64,000 nucleotides of DNA, from NCBI GenBank assembly GCA_014192425.1, contig BJHK01000017.1:19966-83965 (forward strand), in the 5' to 3' direction. Of this stretch, positions 54,801-62,498 are shown piece after piece. Every line of letters begins with the position of its first letter. Within the stretch, counting starts at the first letter, position 1. The notes under the pieces were generated by a model. It did not search any database. It saw only the letters and a list, made by a program, of their open reading frames with translations, and was not told the DNA's origin. The DNA is from Planctomycetia bacterium (GTDB lineage Bacteria > Planctomycetota > Planctomycetia > Pirellulales > UBA1268). Position numbers and translations under genes: made by a program.

Positions 54801-55596
54801 GTCCTACCGCGACGGGGGCGAACTGCATGCGCCGGCCATCGGCGCGGCCTCCAGCCTAGGAGCGAGCCCGCTGTTTCGCACGCTGCCGCCCAACTCGCTC
54901 GTCGTCGAGCCGGGTCCGGTCGAGGGGCGGGTCGGCCTGCTGATGGATCCGTCGTGGCTGGCCGGTTGGTCGACCAACTTCCACACCGACCCCGTCCGCC
55001 GCGGCCGCTGGATCCGCGAGCAACTGCTCGGCGGCCGCGTCCCCGACCTACCGATCAACGTGAATGCCATGATCCCCGACGACCCACATCGCACGCTCCG
55101 CCAGCGGCAGTCGGTGACCCGCGCCGAGGCGTGCTGGAAGTGCCACTACCTGATGGACGACCTCGGGCTCCCCTTCGAGGCCTACAGCCACTACGGCTGG
55201 GCGCAGGATGGCGAGGAGGTGCTCGACCTCGAGGCCACCGAGAAGGCGAAGGGAAACAAGGTGTATCGCACCGTGCCGCTCGACACGACCGGACTCGTCG
55301 CCCACACCGGTGATCCGGACCTCGACGGCCCCGTGACCGACGCCCCGCAGATGCTGCGCCGGCTGGCCCGCTCGGAACGGGTCCGGCAGGTCTTCATCCG
55401 CCACGCGTTCCGGTTCTTCATGGGCCGCAACGAAACCCCGGGTGACGCACCGACCCTGCAGGAGGCGGACCGGGCCTACGTCGAGAGCGACGGCAGCTTC
55501 GCGGCCGTCGTCGTCTCGCTGCTCTCGTCGGAGTCGTTCCTGCATCGTTCCGTGGTCCGGCCCACGGCGGATGCCAAGAAAACCGCCGGCCGCTGA
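51853..55596 (+). CDS. Exported LRR-like/cytochrome c/DUF1592-DUF1588-DUF1585 protein
   Basis: 1247 aa. Signal peptide (1-26), then about 20 imperfect ~23-residue repeats to about 540 of the form LSLDGLTTLSD-A-A-A-A-L-A-x-H. Next a cytochrome-type heme site C-G-E-C-H (C555) with G-D-M-P-P (PSCyt1-like), then DUF1592, DUF1588 (C1094-W-K-C-H and L-P-F-E-A-Y) and DUF1585 (F-F-M-G-R-N, S-S-E-S-F-L-H-R). This planctomycete family is linked to polysaccharide breakdown or electron transfer, but its chemistry is unproven. The DUF1080 gene follows 11 bp downstream. Confidence 0.87.
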   Translation: MHRAIFWLALGWMATGLLAAAAAPAADPRTITDLSVEEARRLAGENRGRLSLDALTTLSDDAAKELARREGWLALNGLKSISDAAAAALGDHKGYLFLDGLTSLSDAAAASLAKHGGYLSLNGVTTLSDAGQAALLKSGGASGHLYTRGGLSLRGLTSVSPEGARALAARKGAEAVLSGLTSMSPETATLLAKAGAWTGALPTMAALPDDLVGPLAALGHRIELPGLREISPSAAAALAGSFQGRLSSLQTLTPDVAALLVKNLRGECVLDGLRDLSAELATVIATVPVPTSLDGLKTLSPDVVEILGKRKGPLSFNGIAELAPDAIVKLTRKDLPACRLEGLTKLPDEAAGPLIGHPKWSGRLPRLGTASETVAAALAASRDWNGALPAVKSLSAAAAARLAERSGNLALDGLEALPDDVAAALATHRGGTLSLDGVRTLSDKAAAAFATHTGRLSLDGLGTLSAAAATSLAAHKGDWLWLDGVTSLSPEAARALAGATGTVSLTGLEPGREDALAVLRPAARVILRTGFRRPAATAAAPADEKFVHAFLGRHCGECHGEDAEEIKGKFALDKPWPSMAGIAGRVAYASILERLRSGDMPPLDVKQRPDPAETARVSAWILAQLDTPLPGPVAAYEVLDRPVDGNRLPHAILFGGPRGPSVPPPPRLWRLSPQAYSAWTGSFKDAHVDQQPFGLTQDTGIKDYASLYTPDEGASGLLLANAELIIEAQTKVNGLFTLKEKPDLATRAWPPAPRLATCSPEEQKLLEDGLRIVSGGVFAPLLHPQVTPTRAEIEAAIAEQFKIALARAPESNEVEGLVKLYETVAARGDKRLAGKTVLMAPLLSPDAILRFEIGSGAEVRPGVRMLAPREIAQAVSLSLGPKLEPGLVQAAGGGGLTTREDVAARVRRILDSPTVGKPRVLQFFREYFGYQRAPEVFKDNPRGVQHFYWGNMANGYVQRTDARVIAILADDRQVLERLLTGVASYRDGGELHAPAIGAASSLGASPLFRTLPPNSLVVEPGPVEGRVGLLMDPSWLAGWSTNFHTDPVRRGRWIREQLLGGRVPDLPINVNAMIPDDPHRTLRQRQSVTRAEACWKCHYLMDDLGLPFEAYSHYGWAQDGEEVLDLEATEKAKGNKVYRTVPLDTTGLVAHTGDPDLDGPVTDAPQMLRRLARSERVRQVFIRHAFRFFMGRNETPGDAPTLQEADRAYVESDGSFAAVVVSLLSSESFLHRSVVRPTADAKKTAGR

Positions 55597-55607
55597 GGAG
55601 ACTCCCC

Positions 55608-56360
55608 GTGCCCGCCCCGTGCATTGCCCCCGCCCGCCTGATCGCCCGCCGTCCCCGGCTCATCGGCATCGGCACCGCGGCACTGCTCCTCGCCGCGTGG
55701 AACACGGCGGCGGTCGCGGCACCGGCGGAGCCCGTGCCCTCCCGGCCGCTGTTCGATGGAACGAGCCTCGCCGGCTGGGACGTGCGCGAGGGGGAAGAAC
55801 GCTGGTGGAAGGTGGCCGACGGGGCGATCATCGGCGGCTCCAGCACCGAGCACGTGCCCCACAACACGTTCGTCAGTTCCCGGGAATCGTTCCAGAACTT
55901 CGACCTGCAGGTGAAACTCCGGATCCGCGGCCAGAAGGGCTTCGTGAACTCCGGCGTCCAGATCCGCAGCGTCCGCGTGCCGCGAAACCACGAGATGATC
56001 GGCTACCAGGTGGACGCCGGAACGACGTGGTGGGGCAAGTTGTACGACGAGTCGCGACGCAAGAAGGTGATCGCCGAGCCCGTGGACGGCCAGGCCGTGG
56101 CCAGCGTGCGGCCGGACGACTGGAACGACGTGCGGATCCTCGCCGAGGGACCACGAATCCGGACCTGGATCAACGGCATTCCGGCGCTTGATTACACGGA
56201 ACAGGATCCGCAGATCCCGCTCGACGGCCGGATCGGGCTGCAGGTTCACGGTGGCGGCACGCTCACCGTGGAGTTCAAGGAGATCTCGATTCGGGACCTG
56301 CCCCCGACGCCCGACGCCGCGAGTTGGGGTGCGGCCCTCACCGACCCGCAGCGGAAGTGA
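55608..56360 (+). CDS. DUF1080 (3-keto-disaccharide hydrolase-like) exported protein
   Basis: 250 aa from a GTG with GAGGAG upstream. A signal peptide to about residue 37 is followed by the concanavalin-like fold: P-L-F-D-G-T-S-L-A-G-W, W-K-V-A-D-G-A-I-I-G-G, N-F-D-L-Q-V-K-L-R, N-S-G-V-Q-I-R and G-R-I-G-L-Q-V-H-G-G. Members cleave 3-keto-glycosides. It is in an operon with the large cytochrome protein and is convergent with the next gene. Confidence 0.9.
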   Translation: MPAPCIAPARLIARRPRLIGIGTAALLLAAWNTAAVAAPAEPVPSRPLFDGTSLAGWDVREGEERWWKVADGAIIGGSSTEHVPHNTFVSSRESFQNFDLQVKLRIRGQKGFVNSGVQIRSVRVPRNHEMIGYQVDAGTTWWGKLYDESRRKKVIAEPVDGQAVASVRPDDWNDVRILAEGPRIRTWINGIPALDYTEQDPQIPLDGRIGLQVHGGGTLTVEFKEISIRDLPPTPDAASWGAALTDPQRK

Positions 56361-56369
56361 GGGCAGCCT

Positions 56370-57059
56370 TCAGCCCGCCGGCATCCGCGCCTCGTGGGCG
56401 AGGCTGTCGAGGAAGGTTCGCGCCCGGCCGTAATCGCTCGCCGGATAGTCCTTGACCCGAGACTTGAGCGAGTCGATGAAGTCTGTCACCGTCGTCTGGA
56501 TCGCCCGGAAGTCGGAGTAGGCCATGCTGCCGCCGCTGGCGGCCCGCTGGGCGAAGAGCTTGTCGAGTCGGGCCCGATAATCGACGTATGGCTCGTCCAT
56601 CAGCACCGGTGGGTAGCCGATGTGGCCCGTCACCGGATCGAGTTCGGTGGAGACGAGCCGACGGGGGGCATTGTCCCTCGCCATCCGCATGGCCTGCTCC
56701 TTGGTGACCGGCGGCCCCCTCTCCGCCGCCTGGGCCTCGCGGTTGACCTTGCGCATCTCGAAGTAGGTTTCCGTCCAGCGCAGGCGGTTTTGAATCTCCT
56801 GCGTCTTCGCCTGCTCCCAGTTGATGGCGGCCTCCGAGTTCTCCAGGTTTTGGGAGCCCTGGGCCCGCATCATCTCCGACATCCCGTATGCAGCCGCCTG
56901 CTGGGCGGTCGAGGCGAACCCGCCGCGGTTGAAGCCAAAGCCGCCACCGCCCCACTGGGCGGAAGCCTGGAGCGGAACGCATGCGGCGGCGAAGACCAGG
57001 GTGGTCCGGGCGAAGATGGGGAACGTCGAACCCGCGGGGGAGATGCTTCGGAAGGCCAT
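56370..57059 (-). CDS. Exported protein of unknown function
   Basis: 229 aa. Signal peptide (F-A-A-A-C-V-P-L-Q-A-S-A-Q, about 1-35), a Gly/Phe-rich start to the mature chain (G-G-G-G-F-G-F-N-R-G-G-F), then mostly helical, coiled-coil-like sequence with many Glu, Gln, Arg (E-Q-A-K-T-Q-E-I-Q-N-R-L). The ATG giving MAFRSIS was chosen for the signal peptide. No known domain; probable periplasmic. Divergent from the HEAT-repeat gene. Confidence 0.7.
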   Translation of the reverse strand: MAFRSISPAGSTFPIFARTTLVFAAACVPLQASAQWGGGGFGFNRGGFASTAQQAAAYGMSEMMRAQGSQNLENSEAAINWEQAKTQEIQNRLRWTETYFEMRKVNREAQAAERGPPVTKEQAMRMARDNAPRRLVSTELDPVTGHIGYPPVLMDEPYVDYRARLDKLFAQRAASGGSMAYSDFRAIQTTVTDFIDSLKSRVKDYPASDYGRARTFLDSLAHEARMPAG

Positions 57060-57258
57060 GCCACGTACCCTCGAGACGCTTTTCCTGGGGAGATCGGCGG
57101 CGGACAGGCGTCCGCCGTCTGCGATCGACCGTTTCGTGGAGTATACTCTGAAACCGATGGTTGGAGGAGTTTTTCCGTCGGTCGGCGGCCCCGGTTGCAG
57201 CGGCTCGCACCCCCCGCAGATCCCGGCCTCCCCGCATACCCCGCTGAGGATCGTTTTC

Positions 57259-59145
57259 ATGCATCGCGCCCCGCTCGGAATGGCTCTCGTGTCCGCTGTC
57301 CTTTTCGCCCCTGCCTGCTCCCGGCAGCCGGCACCGGTGGCGCCGCCGGCCAGCAAGGCGCCGCCGGCCGTCACCGACGGGGCCGCCGCGGCTCCGAACG
57401 CCGGACAGCCGGCGACGGGTCTGGCCGCCCTGCGGAGCCAGTTCAAGGCCGCCACCACGGATGAAGCCCGGATCGCGGCGGTCGATGCCCTCGCCGACCT
57501 CGGCCAGAACGCCGCCCCCGCCATCGACGACATCGTCGCCGCCACGAAGGACGCCGACCCGCGGGTCCGCTGGCACGCGGCCCGCGCCCTGGGGATGGTC
57601 GGTGAGGACGCCGTGGCCACGATCCCGCTGCTCATCGCGCTTTTGGCCGACGAGGATCCGCTCGTCGTCGCCCAGTCGGCCGCCGCCATCGGCATGATCC
57701 GCGCCGACGAGGACGTGGCGACGATCACGCCGTCCGACGACGGCCACTACAAGGCGGCGTTCGCGGCCCTGTCGAAGACGATGGTGCATGCCGACCCGCG
57801 CGCCCGGCGTGCGGCGATTCGCGGCCTCAAGTCCCTCAATCCCGCTCCCGACGTGCTCGCGCCGCTGTTCGCGAACCAACTCTCCGACAGCGACCCGTCG
57901 GTCGTCGTGCCAGCGCTCCAGACCCTCGCCGACATGGACGAGCTGGCGGTTCCGGTGCTCCTCGAGGCGCTGAAGAACCCCAAGTCGCGGTACTGGGCCA
58001 CCGTCGGACTCGCCGAAGTCGGCGAGGAGGCCGCGGCAGCCACGCTTCCTCTCGTCCGCGTGCTCGAGGAGGGGGAAATCCACGAGCAGATGCAGGCCAT
58101 CCTCGCCCTCGCCGCGATCGGCGAGAAGGGGACGGCGGCAGGGCCGGCGATCCTCAAGCTCCTGCAGTCGCCCGACAAGTCGCTGCGGTTCCCGGCCGCG
58201 TTCGCCGTCGGCAAGATGCGGATCAAGGAGGCGGACGAGCCACTGCAGGCGGTGGCCCGGGACGCCGATCCCTTCCTCGCGGCGGTCGCCACCTGGGCCC
58301 GGGCGAAGCTCAACCCCGGCGACAAGACGCTGCGTGAAGACGCTATCGCCCGCCTCAAGGCCGGTCTGGCCAGCGACGAAGCGATCGTTCGCGACGGCGC
58401 CGCCGACGGCCTCTCCGATCTTGCCGCCGCGTTCGACGACGAGGAGAAGTGCAGGATGGCCGACCTGTTCGCCGGCCTGATCCAGGACAAGGATCCGAAG
58501 GTGGCGGTGAGCGCCGGTGCGGCGCTGATCCGGCTCGGTCCAGCGGCAGTCGACGCCCTGCGTGGCAAACTGGCCGATCCAGCGCTCCGGCTGACAGCCA
58601 TGGAAATCCTCGGCGAACTCGGCCCCGCCGCGAAGCCGGCCCTCGGCGAGCTCGTCAAGGCCCTCGGCGACGCCGATCCGGTCTTTCGCAGTGAAGCAGC
58701 GGCCGCCCTGTCGGGCCTCGGCCCCGACGCGGCACAGGCCATCCCCGAGCTCCGCCGCCTGCTCGGCGACGAGACAGTGCCGGCGCAGGCACGCTATCCG
58801 GCGGCCTTCGCCCTCGGCTCGATCGGCGCCGAGGCGAAGCCGGCGCTCGGCGAACTTCGGACGCTGGCGAAATCGGCGGACGAACTGATGGCGACGGTCG
58901 CGGTCTGGGCGGCGTTGAAGATCGACCCCGCCGACACCGAACTGGCCGCGGCGGCCGTGCCGCTTTTGCGCCGGGCCCTGCGGGCCGACAGGGAGATCGT
59001 CCGCCTCGAGGCGGTGGTCGCCCTCGGCGACATCGGCCCGGCGGCGGCGGCGGCGGTGCCGATTCTCCAGCTCGTCTCCGAGGACGACCCGTCGCGGGGC
59101 GTTCGCCAGGCGGCGGCTGCCGCGCTTGCGAAGATCCGGCGCTGA
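57259..59145 (+). CDS. HEAT-repeat lipoprotein
   Basis: 628 aa. An export signal ends in F-A-P-A-C-S-R, a lipobox-like site. After a Pro/Ala linker to about 50, the remainder is a continuous series of ~35-residue HEAT-like helices (D-P-R-V-R-W-H-A-A-R-A-L-G, G-P-A-A-A-A-A-V-P-I-L-Q), well over ten. This makes a curved scaffold for protein binding on the periplasmic or outer face. The partner is unknown. Confidence 0.85.
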   Translation: MHRAPLGMALVSAVLFAPACSRQPAPVAPPASKAPPAVTDGAAAAPNAGQPATGLAALRSQFKAATTDEARIAAVDALADLGQNAAPAIDDIVAATKDADPRVRWHAARALGMVGEDAVATIPLLIALLADEDPLVVAQSAAAIGMIRADEDVATITPSDDGHYKAAFAALSKTMVHADPRARRAAIRGLKSLNPAPDVLAPLFANQLSDSDPSVVVPALQTLADMDELAVPVLLEALKNPKSRYWATVGLAEVGEEAAAATLPLVRVLEEGEIHEQMQAILALAAIGEKGTAAGPAILKLLQSPDKSLRFPAAFAVGKMRIKEADEPLQAVARDADPFLAAVATWARAKLNPGDKTLREDAIARLKAGLASDEAIVRDGAADGLSDLAAAFDDEEKCRMADLFAGLIQDKDPKVAVSAGAALIRLGPAAVDALRGKLADPALRLTAMEILGELGPAAKPALGELVKALGDADPVFRSEAAAALSGLGPDAAQAIPELRRLLGDETVPAQARYPAAFALGSIGAEAKPALGELRTLAKSADELMATVAVWAALKIDPADTELAAAAVPLLRRALRADREIVRLEAVVALGDIGPAAAAAVPILQLVSEDDPSRGVRQAAAAALAKIRR

Positions 59146-59314
59146 GCGGCAGCTGGTCGGCGGCGGGCGAGTCGTCGTCAGGCTCTGGAGTCGTCGCGCC
59201 GAGGCCGGCCCGCGGCTCGGCGGCTGGCTCGTTCTTGGGAATGTCGAAGAACAGGTACTCCTCCGAGGGAAGCTCGGAGAGCGCCGTCGTGAACGCCTTC
59301 CGTGTCAGGGATTA
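59146..59314 (-). pseudogene. Truncated gene tail antisense to HEAT gene end
   Basis: On the minus strand a frame reading L-T-R-K-A-F-T-T-A-L-S-E-L-P-S-E-E-Y-L-F-F-D-I and then an acidic tail begins immediately after a TAA and continues toward the HEAT gene. It has the look of a real C-terminus whose upstream part was lost where the IS256 remnant begins (about 59330). The family is unknown and the case rests on composition only. Confidence 0.3.
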
Positions 59315-59332
59315 TGCCTGTCCTTTTTCTCC

Positions 59333-59587
59333 AGTTCACTCGCAGCCTGGCTCGAGGAGAACGTCCCAGAAGTCCTCACCGGCCTTCGGGTGCCAGCCAC
59401 CCACCGGCGGCGGCTCCGAACGACCAACGGGCTCGAGCGACTCAACAAGGAGATCAAGCGACGGACACGGGTCGCAACGCTCTTCCCGAACGAGGCCCCG
59501 CTCCTACGACTTGCCTCTGCCGTACTCTCAGAAATCAGTGACGATTGGGAAACCGAACGTGCCTACCTGACCATGGAAGCCAGATGA
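59333..59587 (+). pseudogene. C-terminal remnant of an IS256-family transposase
   Basis: About 85 residues: W-L-E-E-N-V-P-E, R-R-R-L-R-T-T-N-G-L-E-R-L-N-K-E-I-K-R-R-T-R-V-A-T-L-F-P (glutamate of the DDE set within G-L-E-R-L-N) and I-S-D-D-W-E-T-E-R-A-Y-L. The N-terminal ~300 residues are missing. ATTTACAGAA shortly after the stop is like an IS256 right end. It is inactive. Confidence 0.88.
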
Positions 59588-59775
59588 CCCACCTCTGAAA
59601 ACCCGGATTTACAGAAGGGGTGTTGCTTTATCCTCGAGCGGCCTGCCGGGGCCGACCGTGGCGCTATACCTGAAGCGTGGGAGGATGATGTCAGGCGGGG
59701 GCAACGTCGGTACGATGGTGCGCCGTGGGCGCGGCGGAGCGCACGGTAAACGGAGGGCTTCAAGGGAAAGGCGAT

Positions 59776-60240
59776 TCACTGCTCGAACATTCGTGGATCG
59801 AAGTGAAACGGCTGCCCGGAGTCGGCCTGCAGGAAGTTCATGGCGGGGTGTTTCGGGTTGAGCAGCAGGTTTCGTTCCCGGGGGCTGACGGCCGAAGGCA
59901 CGACGAGAACAGCCGTTCGTCCCTGCTTCAGCCACGCCGTACCGATGTCTTTCATCTCCGCGGAAGCCGGGATCGCCTTCCAGTTGGGCGGCAAAGCCGA
60001 TTCGGGAAGTTCCGTCACAGGCACGGCATCCGGCAACGATGCTCGAATCGAAATCAGGTCGCCCGGGGCGGTTTGTGCGGAAACGTGCACGAACATTTCG
60101 AGAATCGCGAGCGAGAGGTGTTCCGACGCATACACCATCGGATGGCCCTTATGGTTCCATCGCCCGCCAGCAAGTTCGGCACCGATCCCGCTGAACGCCG
60201 TTGCTTCGTGCTTCGCTCGGCACAGCCGCCATAGCTCCAT
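59776..60240 (-). CDS. RES-domain toxin (NAD-consuming)
   Basis: 154 aa. The RES fold is shown by L-W-R-L-C, G-G-R-W-N-H-K-G-H-P-M-V-Y-A-S (conserved Arg) and L-A-I-L-E-M-F-V-H (conserved Glu). Family members degrade NAD+ or ADP-ribosylate targets and stop growth unless neutralised. It lies 2 bp behind the antitoxin gene. Confidence 0.93.
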   Translation of the reverse strand: MELWRLCRAKHEATAFSGIGAELAGGRWNHKGHPMVYASEHLSLAILEMFVHVSAQTAPGDLISIRASLPDAVPVTELPESALPPNWKAIPASAEMKDIGTAWLKQGRTAVLVVPSAVSPRERNLLLNPKHPAMNFLQADSGQPFHFDPRMFEQ

Positions 60241-60242
60241 GG

Positions 60243-60677
60243 CTAGCTGTACACCCCGAAGTCGATTCGACGGAGGACATCGAGCACGTCCTCAAAGCCG
60301 ATGGCTGTGTCCAGGAGGTCAATTGGCCGCTCGCCGTGGAGGGCCCGATTTTTCGCGAGGATCCATTCCCGCGCCTTTGCTCGGCTGCCGAGCACGTCGG
60401 TTGCCGCCACCACCACCTTGCTCAGACGGTAGATCAACTCCGACGCAAGCGGCTTGAGAGGCGAGGCAGTGGCCTTGCGGCGAGCCGCAGTGCGCTTGGG
60501 GATTCGCAGTGCCCGCAGTATCTCGTCCTCGGTGAGTGACGACGACACAGCGACGTGGGCGATCACCTCGGCCGGGAGCCCTTTGCGAATCGCCAAAATG
60601 AACTCGTAGTCAGACCGCGGTGCTCCGACAAACCTCGGGCCTCCCATGAACGCCGTGAGTTCCTGAATACTGCTCAT
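60243..60677 (-). CDS. Xre/MbcA/ParS-family antitoxin
   Basis: 144 aa from the ATG giving MSSIQELTAF; an upstream frame extension is unlikely because it crosses the operators. N-terminal helix-turn-helix (S-S-S-L-T-E-D-E-I-L-R-A-L-R-I-P-K-R-T-A) and a C-terminal DUF2384-type domain (A-R-E-W-I-L-A-K-N-R-A-L, G-F-E-D-V-L-D-V-L). It binds the toxin and should repress the operon via the palindromes upstream. Confidence 0.93.
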   Translation of the reverse strand: MSSIQELTAFMGGPRFVGAPRSDYEFILAIRKGLPAEVIAHVAVSSSLTEDEILRALRIPKRTAARRKATASPLKPLASELIYRLSKVVVAATDVLGSRAKAREWILAKNRALHGERPIDLLDTAIGFEDVLDVLRRIDFGVYS

Positions 60678-60700
60678 GGGTAAGGGCTCCGAGGGCGCAA

Positions 60701-60734
60701 TGCCATACGGCAATATACCTAGTGCCATATGGCA
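60701..60734 (-). promoter_or_regulatory. Two palindromic operators of the RES-Xre operon
   Basis: TGCCATACGGCA (60701-60712) and TGCCATATGGCA (60723-60734) differ at one base (the first is an imperfect palindrome at its centre, the second perfect). They are spaced 22 bp centre to centre, about two helical turns, so two dimers would bind on the same face, just upstream of the antitoxin start. Confidence 0.82.
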
Positions 60735-60753
60735 CCGTCAAGCGGGGAAGCTT

Positions 60754-60842
60754 GGGACGGGAACGTATTTCGTGCCGCGGTGCTGCCGACTCGCCGATGA
60801 AAGCAGCTTTGATCGCAGCCGAAAACAGTCGGCTCCCGTCCC
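60754..60842. repeat. REP-like nested hairpin element
   Basis: GGGACGGGA (60754-60762) pairs with TCCCGTCCC (60834-60842); inside, GCCGACT (60785-60791) pairs with AGTCGGC (60827-60833), directly adjoining the outer right arm. A T-run follows. The outer core matches that of the hairpin at 9820-9865. Confidence 0.7.
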
Positions 60843-60890
60843 TGTTTTTCCCCGTGTCCTTCGGATTGGCCCGGTTACCCTGGCTCGCCG

Positions 60891-61320
60891 TCACTCGGGC
60901 ATTGCGTAGCGGGATTCGCGCGTGACGAACACCATGGAGATCGCGAGCGGCCGCGGCATCGAGGCGGGCGTGTTGATCGTGTAGACCGGGCCGTCCTCAA
61001 AGGGCGGCCGGGGGATGCGGTGCACAACCTCGATGCGGAGCCGTTCCGGCCGGCCGGCGGCCTCGTAGTTGCCATCGTCGGCCAGGGCGTCGATCGCCTA
61101 CCCGATCTTTGCCTTGAGAAGCGCGTTGAACTCAGGTAGCGCGAGTCACGGTGAGGCCAACGCCTGGACCGGCGCAGCCGTAAAACCGTTCGCCCGCAGG
61201 GAAAGCGATTGGCTTACGCTCTTCGCCCCGCGCTTCACCGAACGCGAACATGGCTGTGATCGCCGCCAAGACCGCGTACGTCGACGATCGGATCGTGATC
61301 AAGTCAAGGGAGATTATCAT
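60891..61320 (-). pseudogene. Frameshifted exported protein
   Basis: An intact start (ATG at 61320) encodes a signal peptide, Y-A-V-L-A-A-I-T-A-M-F-A-F-G-E-A, and about 62 residues in all, ending at a stop at 61132. The sequence continues in another frame with L-P-E-F-N-A-L-L-K-A-K-I-G, an in-frame TAG, then D-G-N-Y-E-A-A-G-R-P-E-R-L and P-P-F-E-D-G-P-V-Y-T-I-N-T-P and stops at 60891. One frameshift plus one nonsense codon make it a pseudogene. Family unknown. Confidence 0.65.
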
Positions 61321-61405
61321 TGACGATTTGGGCCTTCGACAAGTCGGACTTGGGTTTGACAGCGGGACGCTCGCCGTTCTTGATTTCTGGCCGACGACTA
61401 CGTGG

Positions 61406-62476
61406 CTACTTCTTCTGCTCGAGTCCAAGCTCTCGCGCCACCGCCGGCGGCAGTTCGATATCGGCCATCCGGCCGTGCTTGAAGTTCCACGTCGCGCGGA
61501 TCTGGTCGGCCGTAAGGTTCCTCGCTTCGCCGAGTTTGGCGACGGAGATGACGGCATCATCGAACTTGGCGCCGGCGAACGAGCCCTGAAAATTCACTCC
61601 CGTGAGATTTTGGCCGGACAGGTCGAGGCCCGACAAGTCAATGTCTCCGACCTTTTCTTCCCCCAGCGTCAGCCGCGATAGGTCCCCGTGCCGGTAGTTA
61701 TAGGTCGCCCGGATCTGTTCTGCGCGGACTTTGCCGCCGAGGCCACAACTGCCTTCGAAACGTGTGTTTTCCAGCACCATTTCGTCAACGGTACGGAGGA
61801 CTGAATCGAAGAAGCAAATGCCGGTGAAATCGGCCGGACCGAAAACTGTGGTATTGAGCCGATAGAACCTTTTGCGACGATAGTTGTCCGTCGAGGCCAG
61901 TTGGTCGAACCTGAGCCCATATTCAAAACAGACTCCTTCAAGCGACGCCCCGGAAAAATCAGAGTTCTCAAAGGTGCGTTCGTTTTGGAAACGGCAGTCA
62001 TGTAGCCGAAAATTCCGAAAGTCATAGTCGCCCCCTGGGATGGAGCACCCGTACATGGACTTCTTCTTGGACGCGTAGGTCTTCGTTGCCTTCAGTTGCT
62101 CAGGTGCGATTTCAAGGCGATTCATCCCTCGCTCAACATACCCGATGACGGCATCGGTGAAGTCGGCGCCGGTGGTCTCGCAATCTTCGATATACGTTCC
62201 GTTCATCCGTGCACCACAAAAGCGCACCTTTTTTAGGTTGCAGCATTCAAAAGTAACGTTCGTGAGGTCGGCATCACTGAAGTCAGCGCCGGAGAGATCC
62301 ACCTCCCAGAACCGCTGGTCCCGCAGGTTGCGGCCGACGGCGTTCATGCCGGGCCCGATCTTCAAGGGGGCGGCATGTGGCGGTGTCGCGGGGTCTTCGG
62401 CAAGGCCGACGGTCGCCGCAAGCCACATTGCCCACAACATTGCCATTCGCCCAGCAGGCATGCGCCACGTTGTCAT
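61406..62476 (-). CDS. Exported pentapeptide-repeat protein
   Basis: 356 aa from the ATG giving MTTWRMPAG; signal peptide to about residue 26 (L-A-A-T-V-G-L-A-E-D). Several blocks of A(D/N)LXX repeats: L-S-G-A-D-F-S-D-A-D-L-T-N-V-T-F, F-S-G-A-S-L-E-G-V-C-F and L-D-L-S-G-Q-N-L-T-G-V-N-F. These fold as a right-handed quadrilateral beta helix. Biochemical role unknown. It follows the Calx-beta gene by 22 bp. Confidence 0.88.
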   Translation of the reverse strand: MTTWRMPAGRMAMLWAMWLAATVGLAEDPATPPHAAPLKIGPGMNAVGRNLRDQRFWEVDLSGADFSDADLTNVTFECCNLKKVRFCGARMNGTYIEDCETTGADFTDAVIGYVERGMNRLEIAPEQLKATKTYASKKKSMYGCSIPGGDYDFRNFRLHDCRFQNERTFENSDFSGASLEGVCFEYGLRFDQLASTDNYRRKRFYRLNTTVFGPADFTGICFFDSVLRTVDEMVLENTRFEGSCGLGGKVRAEQIRATYNYRHGDLSRLTLGEEKVGDIDLSGLDLSGQNLTGVNFQGSFAGAKFDDAVISVAKLGEARNLTADQIRATWNFKHGRMADIELPPAVARELGLEQKK

Positions 62477-62498
62477 GGTTGTTCTCCCAGGCACGGAA

